Shown here in pieces: positions 1 to 7,973 of a stretch of 14,728 nucleotides of DNA (positions are counted from its first letter, which is position 1; every line of letters starts with the position of its first letter). The notes beneath the pieces are model-generated. The model had not been told where the DNA came from, ran no database searches, and saw only the letters and a program-made list of their open reading frames with translations. Source of the stretch: a bacterium. GTDB lineage: Bacteria; Spirochaetota; UBA4802; UBA5550. Location of the stretch: assembly GCA_024224995.1 (NCBI GenBank), contig JAAENB010001244.1, forward strand, positions 1-14,728, given 5' to 3'. A program made the translations under genes and the position numbers.

Positions 1-89
1 GCAGTGCTATTTAGTTTCTGACGTATTTTTTTTTCTGCTAAACCGGGTCGGTCGTGTCTCAATATACCGAAAACGTATTCCGGGTTCAT
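1..89 (-). CDS. 5' start of an unidentified gene (partial, runs off the window)
   Basis: An ATG on the minus strand at 89-87 opens a frame with no stop to the window edge (29 complete codons; it begins MNPEYVFGILRHDRPG). An AAGGG-like ribosome binding site lies just upstream (TATAAGGGAT before the ATG), and the gap to the stop codon of the HSP90-like gene is only 23 nt, so it is probably the next gene of the same transcript. The fragment is charged, with a Lys/Arg-rich end (AEKKIRQK), and has no signal peptide. No family can be recognised from so few residues. HSP90-like genes of this kind sometimes sit next to helical-repeat proteins, but I cannot show that here. Confidence 0.45.
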   Translation of the reverse strand, partial: MNPEYVFGILRHDRPGLAEKKIRQKLNST

Positions 90-112
90 ATCCCTTATAC
101 TGTCCACTGCTC

Positions 113-1945
113 TTATGAAAGTAATTTCAGCACCGCTTCGGAATAGGTTTTGAATTCTCCCGATATATCTGTTATGATCTCTTTTTCGTGATGTCCGGAG
201 AGGAGATGGGTAAACGATCTGAGGAGGGCTGCTGCGTTTTCAAGTTTTTCTCCGGAAAGTTCCAGGATCCTTTGTATTACCGGTGAATTCATATTAACAT
301 AAAGATATGCCGATACCTTTTCCTCAATCTCCCCGGTATAGAGCCTGGCCAGTCCCAGGGCCGCAGTACTGATGCGGCGGTCGGCTTCGTCCGATTCAAT
401 ACGGTTTTTCAACTGCTGTTCACGATCCGGAATAAGCACCATTGGTAAAAAATCCGGCTTGAATGCGGCAGGGATTATTTTACGGTTTTCTCCTTGAAGC
501 AACGACTCTAATTTCTCCAGGTTTTCCGGTTCTACGTGCTCCGGAGCAAAGAGATGGCGGTTTCCTTTTTCCGTACCCAGTTTTACTATGGGAATTCCGT
601 ACAATTCTCCATACCTGAGACAAAAGGGAAGGGCTGCGTACCGGAATCCCGCGACTATTGGCGTCATAAGTGATCTGAATATAACTTCTTCATACCCGCT
701 TTGTTCATTTATGGATACATATATGGTGTTGTCGGATTTCTTCAGGATGGCCCCGATGGTCATTTCACCTTCCGATGTGGGCAGCTTCAGATCGTGAGCA
801 AGCAACTCAAAGAGACGGTCATCGCACAAAGCAGCTCCCAGAAGCGCCTCATTGTGTCTTGACATGATGAGCCGCCAGGCTGCTTTTTCCTCTTGCGCGA
901 TCTTAGATATTCCTTCTACGAGAGCATCGTTTAACTGGCGGCAAATCGCGGTATAGGTCTCGTCTTTTTGAATATCTTCCCTGCTGGCGGTAGGAGAGAG
1001 GGCGTCCGATTCTATGACCCCTCCGGCAAAACCGGCCCAATCGGGCAGCAGCTCCCGCTCATCACGGCTTATCATCATGCCCCGGATAAATACCGATACA
1101 TTCCTGTTGTCCGATGTTCCGTAGGTTGAAGCATCCTGTATCCAGATAAGTCCCCTGGCTTCACTTTCGTTTGTACTGCATACCGGTATGGTGCAGAGCG
1201 GTGCAAAGGTGTGCTCAAAGCGCTCGGCGAATTCCAGGGCCTCTTTTTTTTGTAATTGGGACGATGATGTTGAATTATCCCCTGTTCGCCAGGGTGGGTT
1301 CAGATTGTTAACCGGGTAGCTGTGATGGTTTAAATATACCGGTACCGGTAGTAAGCAGCAATAGCGTTCCAGGAGGCTTCCGGTGATATATGAATCGGCA
1401 AGATCATGGAACTGCTCCGAGAGATGCAGTTGTATGCGCGTGCCGATTGCCCGGGGCTCCGCCGGTTCTATACTGTATCGTTCGGCTCCGGTGCTAACGA
1501 AATGCCAGCCGCTATTGGGGTCCTTGTAAGAGGTTGTTGTTAGATCCAGCCTGTCGGTAACCACGTAAGCGGAAAGGAATCCAAAGCCAAAGTATCCTAT
1601 CATGCTGTCGTTTACTTCCCTGTCCAGATCATTCTCCCGTAAAAGCCGGGTATACCCGGAACCAATCGTGGCGATAAATTCAATAATTTCATCCCTTGTG
1701 AGTCCGGCTCCGTTATCTTCTATAATAAGAATTCCCCTGGCCTGGTCGGTTGTAATAAGAATTTTCGGCGCGTAAGAATCTATGTCACTGCCCGTAAGGG
1801 CCTCTATCTTTCTGCGGACGCAGGAGTCATGGGCGTTTTGAACCAGCTCTCTAATCACCACTGTTGGTGTTGAGTAGAGATGCTTGCTCAAAAGTTCTAT
1901 GAGTGCACTAAGATTTACACTGGTTGAATGAAGTTCTGCCGGCAT
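113..1945 (-). CDS. HSP90-family (HtpG-like) ATP-dependent chaperone
   Basis: A 610-residue cytosolic chaperone ATPase of the GHKL/HSP90 superfamily, close to the usual HtpG length. The N-terminal ATP-binding fold is clear: ExxxNAxDS with E33, N37 and D40, the DNGAG loop (D77, G79, G81), the glycine-rich lid GYFGFG at 117-122 and a later GT motif in AIGTRIQLHL. The middle domain carries the HSP90 hallmark stretch with IRGMMISRDERELLPDW followed by SPTASRED, which holds the arginine that contacts ATP gamma-phosphate in HSP90. The C-terminal third is diverged from classical HtpG, so this may be a specialised paralogue rather than the housekeeping chaperone. Only one ATG fits the start. Its ribosome binding site is weak, and it lies 11 nt after the cation antiporter stop, so co-transcription and coupled translation are likely. 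Client proteins are unknown. Confidence 0.88.
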   Translation of the reverse strand: MPAELHSTSVNLSALIELLSKHLYSTPTVVIRELVQNAHDSCVRRKIEALTGSDIDSYAPKILITTDQARGILIIEDNGAGLTRDEIIEFIATIGSGYTRLLRENDLDREVNDSMIGYFGFGFLSAYVVTDRLDLTTTSYKDPNSGWHFVSTGAERYSIEPAEPRAIGTRIQLHLSEQFHDLADSYITGSLLERYCCLLPVPVYLNHHSYPVNNLNPPWRTGDNSTSSSQLQKKEALEFAERFEHTFAPLCTIPVCSTNESEARGLIWIQDASTYGTSDNRNVSVFIRGMMISRDERELLPDWAGFAGGVIESDALSPTASREDIQKDETYTAICRQLNDALVEGISKIAQEEKAAWRLIMSRHNEALLGAALCDDRLFELLAHDLKLPTSEGEMTIGAILKKSDNTIYVSINEQSGYEEVIFRSLMTPIVAGFRYAALPFCLRYGELYGIPIVKLGTEKGNRHLFAPEHVEPENLEKLESLLQGENRKIIPAAFKPDFLPMVLIPDREQQLKNRIESDEADRRISTAALGLARLYTGEIEEKVSAYLYVNMNSPVIQRILELSGEKLENAAALLRSFTHLLSGHHEKEIITDISGEFKTYSEAVLKLLS

Positions 1946-1956
1946 TTAATTACTTG

Positions 1957-2916
1957 TTATAGCGCATTTGATAAATCAAAGACCCACCTGGTTATACCAA
2001 TAAGGACCAGGATAATCCCTTCGGAACGTGAGAGGCGCCACCCGGTTCTCATAAAGAAAATAACCAGGATTACCATTCCCGACAACATAAAGAGGGAGCC
2101 GTAGGCGTCTTTGATAATATTCATTGGATTAATTATTCCTGCCAGTCCAAGTACTCCCATTATATTAAAGAGATCACTTCCAATAAGGTTTCCGGCAGAC
2201 ATGCCGTGTTTGCCTTTAAGGACCGCTGTTAGTGACGTTGCCATTTCAGGAGCAGATGTTCCGGCTGCTACAATGGTTACCGCAATTACCCAGTCCGAAA
2301 TTCCCACTGTTTTGGCTAAAAAACTTGCGGATTCAACAAGGAAATGGCCTCCCGATACAACTATTGCAATACTGAGAGGCAGAATTATTGCATCTTTCCA
2401 GGTCGCAGGGTCGTGACTGATCTCCTCGTCGTCAAGGGGCTCTTTTTTTATGAACAGGAATACGAGATATCCTATTAGCAAGGTCAGCAGTATGCCGCCT
2501 TCATATTGGGCAAGATGCAAATCATGAAAGAAAAGAAGCAGCAGCAGGGTTACCCCTATCATAAATACTCCGTCCCGGTATACCAGTTTTCGTGTTGTGA
2601 CTATACTTCGTATTATTGCAACGGATCCAAGAATAAAACCAAGGTTGAAAATATTCGATCCCACAATATTTCCCACTGAAATATCCGACTGCCCGTTAAC
2701 TGCGGCATTTATGGTAACCGCGAATTCCGGGGCTGATGTTCCAAAGGCAACAACAGTGAGCCCAATAACCAGGTCGGATATCCCGAATTTCGCCGCGATC
2801 CTGCTTGCTGATTCTACCAGGACGCTGGCTCCTTTCCAGAGAGCAGCAACCGCAAGCAGGAGCATTGCTATACTGAGTACTACAACGAGATAGTGAATTA
2901 CTACAAAAGGTGTCAT
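1957..2916 (-). CDS. CaCA-family sodium/calcium (cation) antiporter, YrbG-like
   Basis: A 319-residue inner-membrane protein with about ten hydrophobic segments, the usual size for bacterial calcium/sodium antiporters. It has the two inverted alpha repeats that define the CaCA superfamily: GTSAPEFAVT (59-68) with GNIVGSNIFN (82-91) in the first half, and GTSAPEMATS (219-228) with GNLIGSDLFN (242-251) in the second. The glutamates E64 and E223 in these repeats form the ion-binding centre in the family. An acidic cytoplasmic loop (EEPLDDEE-like, about 159-165) separates the halves. The ATG is preceded by AGAGGG at short spacing. The gene lies downstream of a large hairpin and directly upstream of the HSP90-like gene. 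Exact ion use (Ca2+, K+ or other) cannot be told from sequence. Confidence 0.93.
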   Translation of the reverse strand: MTPFVVIHYLVVVLSIAMLLLAVAALWKGASVLVESASRIAAKFGISDLVIGLTVVAFGTSAPEFAVTINAAVNGQSDISVGNIVGSNIFNLGFILGSVAIIRSIVTTRKLVYRDGVFMIGVTLLLLLFFHDLHLAQYEGGILLTLLIGYLVFLFIKKEPLDDEEISHDPATWKDAIILPLSIAIVVSGGHFLVESASFLAKTVGISDWVIAVTIVAAGTSAPEMATSLTAVLKGKHGMSAGNLIGSDLFNIMGVLGLAGIINPMNIIKDAYGSLFMLSGMVILVIFFMRTGWRLSRSEGIILVLIGITRWVFDLSNAL

Positions 2917-2970
2917 GATCCCTCTTTATTTTTATTTGGTTTTCTAGTGAAATATATCGTTATTGCGCCT

Positions 2971-3047
2971 GGTAAAAGAGTAACAGCTCTTCCGGAGATT
3001 GAAAATATTCTTGTTTCAACCTCCGGAAGAGCTGTTACTCTTTTACC
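2971..3047. repeat. 77-bp near-perfect inverted repeat (long hairpin)
   Basis: Arms of 27 bp at 2971-2997 and 3021-3047 match perfectly (outer end GGTAAAAGAG against CTCTTTTACC). After one A/C mismatch the stem continues for 6 bp (TTGAAA at 2999-3004 against TTTCAA at 3014-3019), leaving a 9-nt loop. Each arm can also fold alone (AAGAG against CTCTT). It sits between the stop of the oxidoreductase and the start of the antiporter on the minus strand, so it may end or stabilise the upstream transcript. No T-run follows it on either strand, so it is not a textbook intrinsic terminator. A small palindromic mobile repeat is an alternative. I see no target-site duplication. Confidence 0.85.
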
Positions 3048-3081
3048 TGAATGACGTTTTGCTAATCTTCACCACGATGTA

Positions 3082-4086
3082 TTATATCTTTTCTATTTTT
3101 TTTGTTTTTAGCGACTTATATGCCGACTCTATTAACTTGAGCTCCATGGCTATTCGTTCTGTTGTAAAGTCCCAGGGTTTGTCCGCAATATAGTTTTCAA
3201 CCAGGGACCGGTGCATTGCTTTGAATCCAAGGAAATCGAAGAGGTTGGTTATATAAAAGCCTCTCTTTTTTCCTTTACAGGAAACAAAAAGCCCGTTGCT
3301 TTCAAAGCTAATGACTCCTTCTGTTCCGTATATTTTTGACTTTCCTATTCCCTTTAAAGAGTTTGGTATCCGCCATGAATGAAGCAGTTTTCCCCAGCTT
3401 CCGTTTGAGAATTGGACCTGCATGGTTAGCGTGTCTTCAAAAGGGACAGTGGTATCGTACTCAACTGCCGGTTTAAAGGCTATTACGCCTTCCGGGTCTG
3501 ATCCTGCCAGGGATACAAGGAGATTTACCCAGTGAACTCCTCCCTCAAGCAGGGCTCCGCCTCCCATCAGTTCCGCGTCGGTCCGCCATCCTGTGGTGGT
3601 GTCACGGTTTGTTTTGTTTACTTCAATAAAAAGCGGGTCTCCTATATGACCCCGGGATATATAGTCCCGGACCTTTCGAATAAAGGGCTTGTACATGTAG
3701 TTTTCCGCTACTGTACAGCGTACCCCGTTTTTTCCCACCGCAGTGAGTATTTTCTTGAGCTCAGTACTGTTCCGGGTGATTGGTTTTTCTATAATAATGT
3801 CTTTTTTGTTATTGGCCGCTTCAACCGCGATTTCCCAGTGATAGGCATGAGGGGTTGTAATAAAGGCTATATCATACGTATCAGAGGCCGCTGCCTCTGC
3901 GTAACTGCCGAAACTGTTTACCCCTTTATATTTTTGTCGATATTCGTCCGATTTTTGTTGATCTCGACTGGCAAAGGAGAGCTCTATTTTGGAGTAGAGC
4001 CCTTTAAGGATCTTCGCGTGCCGTCCTGCTATATCTCCGCATCCGAAAAAACAGATTTTCGGTAGTTCTCTGGTCATAGGTTTCAT
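3082..4086 (-). CDS. Gfo/Idh/MocA-family NAD(P)-dependent oxidoreductase
   Basis: A 334-residue soluble dehydrogenase of the family that oxidises or reduces sugars, inositols and related compounds. The N-terminal Rossmann fold starts at once with GCGDIAGRH (15-23). The conserved EKP triad (E100-K101-P102) that positions the nicotinamide and catalytic lysine follows IIIEKPITRN. The C-terminal substrate domain has the typical GGGALLEGGVHWVNLL block with H185 in the catalytic histidine position. The start ATG overlaps the stop of the upstream ATPase gene (TAATG), so translation is probably coupled; a second ATG three codons later is possible. The substrate cannot be predicted, and no sugar transport or catabolic genes surround it. 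Confidence 0.9.
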   Translation of the reverse strand: MKPMTRELPKICFFGCGDIAGRHAKILKGLYSKIELSFASRDQQKSDEYRQKYKGVNSFGSYAEAAASDTYDIAFITTPHAYHWEIAVEAANNKKDIIIEKPITRNSTELKKILTAVGKNGVRCTVAENYMYKPFIRKVRDYISRGHIGDPLFIEVNKTNRDTTTGWRTDAELMGGGALLEGGVHWVNLLVSLAGSDPEGVIAFKPAVEYDTTVPFEDTLTMQVQFSNGSWGKLLHSWRIPNSLKGIGKSKIYGTEGVISFESNGLFVSCKGKKRGFYITNLFDFLGFKAMHRSLVENYIADKPWDFTTERIAMELKLIESAYKSLKTKKIEKI

Positions 4087-4820
4087 TAGCGAATTTCCAC
4101 CCCTGTTTCAAGAGCGTCTGTTAGAGTTTCCGGTGAGTATTCTACAATTCGGGCTCCTGTTCCGGAGTCAGCTTCCAGCCGGTGAAAAGTTCCCGGTGTT
4201 TTTTGAGATGACCAGGCTTCATGAAATCCTTTGATACAGTCCCGGCTATGGGTTGTTGCAAATACCTGGACAGTAAGCCTTTCCGATAAGGTAAATATCA
4301 TTTTCCATAAGTTTGAATGCACGTTCCAATGAAGGCCGTTTTCAAATTCATCTATCAATAATACCCCGTTTTTTGCGTTTACCATAGCCAGGATAATGTG
4401 AAAAATCCGGGTCATGCCGTCACCCAATGTCTTGAGCGGAATACCTTCTTTTGTGCCTTTATAGCGTGCTATTGGGATGCGGCTGTCATCCGTATCTCCA
4501 ACAAGGGCAATATCCTGAATCCCCGGATCTATTAACTTTAAGCCGGAAATTACTTCGTTTTTTAAGTCTGTCAGGTTTATTTTATCCCATAACGCGGTTA
4601 TTTTTATATCTATAATGCCCTGAGGAGGAACCAATTGAATGGTGTGCTGTCTCCTTTCATGTTTTCCATAGTAATTTTTGTTTTTTCGTGTATTGAGCGC
4701 CTCAATGAGGCTGCTTTTACCTGAATTGTTCTTACCGGTAAACAGGTTAACTGCACCCAACCTGTTGATGGTTAATTCTTTAAAATGCCGAAAGTCGCGG
4801 ATGTATAGTGTATCTAACAT
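4086..4820 (-). CDS. AAA-family ATPase (ABC/OLD-type ATP-binding protein), internally shortened
   Basis: A 244-residue SMC/ABC-like ATPase. It opens with LYIRDFRHFKELTI, typical of AAA_15/AAA_21 proteins, followed by Walker A GKNNSGKSS (29-37), a degenerate signature LGDGM (132-136), Walker B VLLIDEFENG (153-162) and the H-loop TTHS (189-192). All nucleotide-binding elements are present. From memory, proteins with these same blocks (LWDKI, IDPGI, LGDGM, VNAKNGVLLIDE) are usually about 370-400 residues, with a 140-150 residue stretch between Walker A and LWDKI. Here that stretch is only about 40 residues, which suggests an in-frame loss of roughly 100 residues. No TOPRIM or DUF partner gene lies next to it. 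Function is unknown; it may be decaying. The start is supported by GGGAAAATT before the ATG and a promoter-like sequence at 4864-4892. Confidence 0.8.
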   Translation of the reverse strand: MLDTLYIRDFRHFKELTINRLGAVNLFTGKNNSGKSSLIEALNTRKNKNYYGKHERRQHTIQLVPPQGIIDIKITALWDKINLTDLKNEVISGLKLIDPGIQDIALVGDTDDSRIPIARYKGTKEGIPLKTLGDGMTRIFHIILAMVNAKNGVLLIDEFENGLHWNVHSNLWKMIFTLSERLTVQVFATTHSRDCIKGFHEAWSSQKTPGTFHRLEADSGTGARIVEYSPETLTDALETGVEIR

Positions 4821-4863
4821 AATTTTCCCGGGTGTTTTTGTTATTTTGAACCTTTAGATATAA

Positions 4864-4892
4864 AATTTAAAATAATTATGACAGGGAGTCAA
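4864..4892 (-). promoter_or_regulatory. Possible promoter for the ATPase-oxidoreductase pair
   Basis: On the minus strand TTGACT (4892-4887) is followed after 17 nt by TAAATT (4869-4864), a 5/6 and a 4/6 match to the sigma-70 boxes. It would give a leader of about 35-40 nt before the ATG at 4820. The -35 box overlaps the last codons of the degraded remnant. The area is AT-rich, so chance matches are likely. Confidence 0.3.
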
Positions 4893-5182
4893 GTAAATTA
4901 AGTGCAAAATTGTAAATTACTGTTTCCAGCCGCTCCAGCTTCGAAGCAGACATCATAATAATTATCTTCTTAACAAACGTCTTTTCCACTGCGGAAGAAT
5001 CCTGGTTTAATGCATGGGCCTCAATGTACTTCAGTTCAATCATATAGCTGAATTTGGTCATGTCAGTGACAAAATCCCTCAAAGGCCATTGCATTAAAAA
5101 GATTCTTTAAGAAATAGGTGTCGATATCCAGGTCATAGACATCGGCAACAGCAGTTCTAAGATAGCCCCAGGGAACCCGTCT
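4876..5182 (-). pseudogene. Remnant of an AAA-ATPase-like / PD-(D/E)XK nuclease protein
   Basis: Two pieces in different frames resemble the C-terminal part of the PD-(D/E)XK nuclease-domain proteins that carry an N-terminal AAA-ATPase-like domain (PDDEXK_9 group, recognised from memory). The first, right after the isocitrate dehydrogenase stop, reads YLRTAVADVYDLDIDTYF then LKNLFNAMAFEG and ends at a stop near 5090. The second (ATG at 5094, 72 codons) contains TKFSYMIELKYIEA, matching the family's nuclease core (IELKY), and ends with KLERLETVIYNFALNLLDSL, similar to the family's C-terminal tail. The whole N-terminal ATPase, the residues between the two pieces and part of the tail are missing, so the gene is not functional. 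The 72-codon part could still be translated, but no good ribosome binding site precedes it. Confidence 0.6.
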
Positions 5183-6181
5183 TTACAAGTTCTCAATTAT
5201 TGTACCGGCATACTCCGCGGTAGAGGCTTTGCCGCCCAGGTCGGCAGTAAGGTTTTTTTTCTGCTTAATTACACTGCGCAGGGAATTTTTTATTTTCTCC
5301 GCGGCCTTGTTCTCACCAAGATGCTTAAGCATAAGAGCACCGGCCAGTATCAACGCAGAGGGATTGGCTATTCCTTTGCCGGCAATATCGGGAGCGGAAC
5401 CGTGTACCGCTTCAAAAATAGCATAGTCGCTGCCGATATTCGCTCCCGGCGCCATGCCCAGACCGCCAATAAGACCGCTGGCAAGATCGGAAATGATATC
5501 ACCAAAAAGATTTTCCATAACCATAACATCAAAATGGTGGGGGTCCATAACAAGTTTCATTGCGGTTGCGTCTACGATCATTTCTTCGTACTCAATTTCC
5601 GGATAGCTGCGGGCTATCTGCTGAGCCACGTCAAGGAAAAGGCCGTCACTTAATTTTAAGATGTTCGCTTTGTGCACAACCGTAACTTTTTTTCGCTTAT
5701 ACTCCCGGGCTGTTTTAAACGCAAAGTCAATAATACGCCGTGATCCTTTTTCAGTGATAATTCTCAGGCTCTCAACAACACCAGGGGCAACAACATGTTC
5801 AAGTCCGCTATAAAGACCCTCAGTATTCTCACGGACAATAATAAGATCGATATTCGAATATTTTCCCGGGACTCCCTTAATCGACTTCACCGGGCGATAG
5901 TTGACGTAAAGGTCCAGTTTCTTACGAAGTGAAACATTGACCGAGCTGAATCCATGTCCAATAGGAGTTGTCAAAGGCCCCTTAAGAGCCACCCTGTTGC
6001 TGATGATGGAATCAAGAGTTTCAACGGGGAGAGGAGAATCATGACGGTCCATGATCTCTGCTCCGGCATCCCTGGTATGCCAATCAATGGGAACGCCGGT
6101 GGCGTCAATAATGTCCTTTGCTGCTTTTGTGATTTCCCGGCCAATGCCGTCGCCGGGAATGAGGGTTACGGGATAGCTCAT
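5183..6181 (-). CDS. icd: NAD-dependent isocitrate dehydrogenase (isocitrate/isopropylmalate dehydrogenase family)
   Basis: A 332-residue beta-decarboxylating dehydrogenase that converts isocitrate to 2-oxoglutarate and CO2 in the TCA cycle. The residues that bind isocitrate in E. coli Icd (S113, N115, R119, R129, R153) have counterparts at exactly the same spacing: S80, N82, R86, R96 and R117. Isopropylmalate dehydrogenases lack the Ser/Asn pair, so isocitrate is favoured over isopropylmalate. Y124 (in GLYSG), K171 (VHKANI) and the aspartates of LFGDIISD (D228, D232) complete the active site. In HGSAPDIAGKG the D265-I266 pair replaces the Lys-Tyr of NADP enzymes, which predicts NAD+. It is shorter than E. 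coli Icd and resembles the small bacterial/mitochondrial NAD type. GGAGGAC precedes the ATG. It starts 18 nt after the fumarase stop and so belongs to the same operon. Confidence 0.88.
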   Translation of the reverse strand: MSYPVTLIPGDGIGREITKAAKDIIDATGVPIDWHTRDAGAEIMDRHDSPLPVETLDSIISNRVALKGPLTTPIGHGFSSVNVSLRKKLDLYVNYRPVKSIKGVPGKYSNIDLIIVRENTEGLYSGLEHVVAPGVVESLRIITEKGSRRIIDFAFKTAREYKRKKVTVVHKANILKLSDGLFLDVAQQIARSYPEIEYEEMIVDATAMKLVMDPHHFDVMVMENLFGDIISDLASGLIGGLGMAPGANIGSDYAIFEAVHGSAPDIAGKGIANPSALILAGALMLKHLGENKAAEKIKNSLRSVIKQKKNLTADLGGKASTAEYAGTIIENL

Positions 6182-6199
6182 TTTGTCCTCCTGTGATAT

Positions 6200-7810
6200 T
6201 TATTTTATAACATCAGTAAAAAAATTATTCCCTTTATCGTCACAAATAATAAAAGCCGGGAAGTCTTCAACTTCGATTTTTCTCACCGCTTCCATGCCAA
6301 GGTCATCAAAATCAATAAGCTCAACACTTTTTATATGTTCATCGGCCAGCAGCGCAGCCGGACCACCGATTGAACCCAGGTAGAATCCTTTATGTTTTTC
6401 ACAGGCCTGTGTTACGGAATCGGAACGGTTTCCTTTCGCCACCATGACGAATGATCCGCCTTTTGCCATAAACTCTTCAACATAGATATCCATTCTCTGC
6501 GCAGTTGTGGGGCCAAAGCTGCCTGAAGGTTTTCCCGCGGGCTGTTTGGCCGGACCGGCATAATAAACCGGGTGGTTTTTAAAATACTCCGGCATTTCTC
6601 CGCCATTTTGTAATATCTCATTTATCCCGGCATGGGCACTGTCTCGCGCGACAATAAGGGTTCCCGTTAGGCTGAGTCTTGTTTTTACGGGATACCGTGA
6701 TAATTGTTCGCGAATTTTATCCATAGGCATATTCAGATCAATTTTTACCGGGGGCTTCAGGTTTATTCTCTCCTGGGGTAAATATTTCTTCGGATCTTTT
6801 TCGAGTTTTTCAAGAAAGATCCCTTCCTTTGAAATTTTTGCTTTTATGTTCCGGTCCGCGCTGCAGCTCACCCCCATGCCAACGGGACAACTTGCGGCAT
6901 GACGGGGCATGCGGATAACCCTGACGTCGTGAGCCAGGTATTTCCCGCCAAACTGGGCGCCAATACCGCTTTCAGACGCAATACGAAGAATTTTTTCTTC
7001 CCAGAGAATATCGCGGAAAGCGGAGCCTGTTTCACTTCCCCATTGGGGAAGATCATCATAATAACCCGCAGAGGCGAGTTTTACCGCCTTTAAATTAGCC
7101 TCCACAGAAGTTCCGCCAACGACAAGAGCGATATGATATGGCGGACAGGCGGCAGTTCCGAGAAGTTTTATTTTTTCTTTGAGAAAGCCGGAGAAGGATG
7201 ATTCATTGAGGAGCGATTTCGTCTCCTGGAAAAGATATGTTTTATTCGCGGAGCCGCCGCCTTTCGCGATGAAGAGGAATTTATATTCCATCCCCGTAGT
7301 CGCGTAAATATCAAACTGGGGCGGCAGATTTGTGCCGGAGTTTTTTTCATCAAACATGGAATAGGGGATGATTTGTGAATACCGGAGGTTTTTTTCAGTA
7401 TATATATCGTAAATACCCCGGGCAATGGGGGCTTCATCACTGAAGCCGGTCCAGACCTGCTGCCCTTTGTGTCCAATAACAATTGCCGTTCCCGTATCCT
7501 GGCAAAAGGGGAGTTCTCCCTTTGCTGAGGTTGCGGCGCTTCGAAGAAGTGTTTCCGCGACAAAACGGTCATTGTCGGATGTCTCTTTGTCGCTAATGAT
7601 TTTTGCAACCTTTTCGAGATGAGAACTCCGCTGGAAAAATGCCATATCATTGAAGGCCTGGTACGCGAGAAGCCGCAGCCCTTCCTCTTCTACAGCCAGG
7701 ATCTCTTTGCCGTTAAATTCCAATAGCTTGATATGCTTATTGCTGATACATTCATAGTTGGTTTTATCTTCCTGGTGCGTTATCATTGGCCGGTACATAA
7801 AGTCTCCCAT
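6200..7810 (-). CDS. fumA: Fumarate hydratase class I (iron-sulfur fumarase)
   Basis: A 536-residue [4Fe-4S] hydro-lyase interconverting fumarate and malate, in the single-chain FumA/FumB form (E. coli 548 aa), with the alpha part first and the beta part after about residue 350. The three cluster cysteines are C103 (LPFCQDTGT), C222 (TAACPPYH) and C316 (GVSCSADRN); their spacing of 119 and 94 residues equals that of C105, C224 and C318 in E. coli FumA. The C-terminal beta part has [13 protein letters not shown] and the GPTTAQRMD motif. The start at 7810 is supported by a perfect AGGAGG (7823-7818) seven bases upstream; ATG codon 5 is the alternative. The oxygen-labile cluster fits an anaerobic or microaerophilic host. 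It is first in a pair with isocitrate dehydrogenase. Confidence 0.95.
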   Translation of the reverse strand: MGDFMYRPMITHQEDKTNYECISNKHIKLLEFNGKEILAVEEEGLRLLAYQAFNDMAFFQRSSHLEKVAKIISDKETSDNDRFVAETLLRSAATSAKGELPFCQDTGTAIVIGHKGQQVWTGFSDEAPIARGIYDIYTEKNLRYSQIIPYSMFDEKNSGTNLPPQFDIYATTGMEYKFLFIAKGGGSANKTYLFQETKSLLNESSFSGFLKEKIKLLGTAACPPYHIALVVGGTSVEANLKAVKLASAGYYDDLPQWGSETGSAFRDILWEEKILRIASESGIGAQFGGKYLAHDVRVIRMPRHAASCPVGMGVSCSADRNIKAKISKEGIFLEKLEKDPKKYLPQERINLKPPVKIDLNMPMDKIREQLSRYPVKTRLSLTGTLIVARDSAHAGINEILQNGGEMPEYFKNHPVYYAGPAKQPAGKPSGSFGPTTAQRMDIYVEEFMAKGGSFVMVAKGNRSDSVTQACEKHKGFYLGSIGGPAALLADEHIKSVELIDFDDLGMEAVRKIEVEDFPAFIICDDKGNNFFTDVIK

Positions 7811-7897
7811 ATGAAATCCTCCTTATTATATGCTACTGTTCTAGTGTTATATGAAAATAATATGTTCTGTGGATTTTTTTTTAAAATTGAAGAACCG

Positions 7898-7926
7898 ATA
7901 TTAGGCTGCGTAAATAAAAATGTCAA
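7898..7926 (-). promoter_or_regulatory. Probable sigma-70 promoter of the fumarase-isocitrate dehydrogenase operon
   Basis: On the minus strand a perfect TTGACA (7926-7921) is followed after exactly 17 nt by TAATAT (7903-7898), a 4/6 match to TATAAT. Transcription would start near 7890, giving a leader of about 80 nt before the fumarase ribosome binding site. Orientation and position fit the gene, and no better candidate is seen on this strand. Confidence 0.55.
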
Positions 7927-7973
7927 CCCTTAATCTTTTTTCTCTTAATGAATTATTGTTTTTGGTTCGGTAG

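Noticed and set aside
3532..4065. 177-codon plus-strand frame opposite the oxidoreductase
   Set aside because: No domain, no ribosome binding site, and fully covered by an intact Gfo/Idh/MocA gene on the other strand.
4086..5182. Anti-phage defence system made of the AAA ATPase and a nuclease remnant
   Set aside because: The nuclease piece is broken and belongs to a family with its own ATPase domain; the ATPase has no TOPRIM or effector partner, and its neighbour is a metabolic oxidoreductase.
7168..7650. 160-codon minus-strand frame overlapping the fumarase gene on the same strand
   Set aside because: Out of frame within fumarase, whose cluster cysteines run straight through the region; low-complexity Ser/Arg-rich translation.
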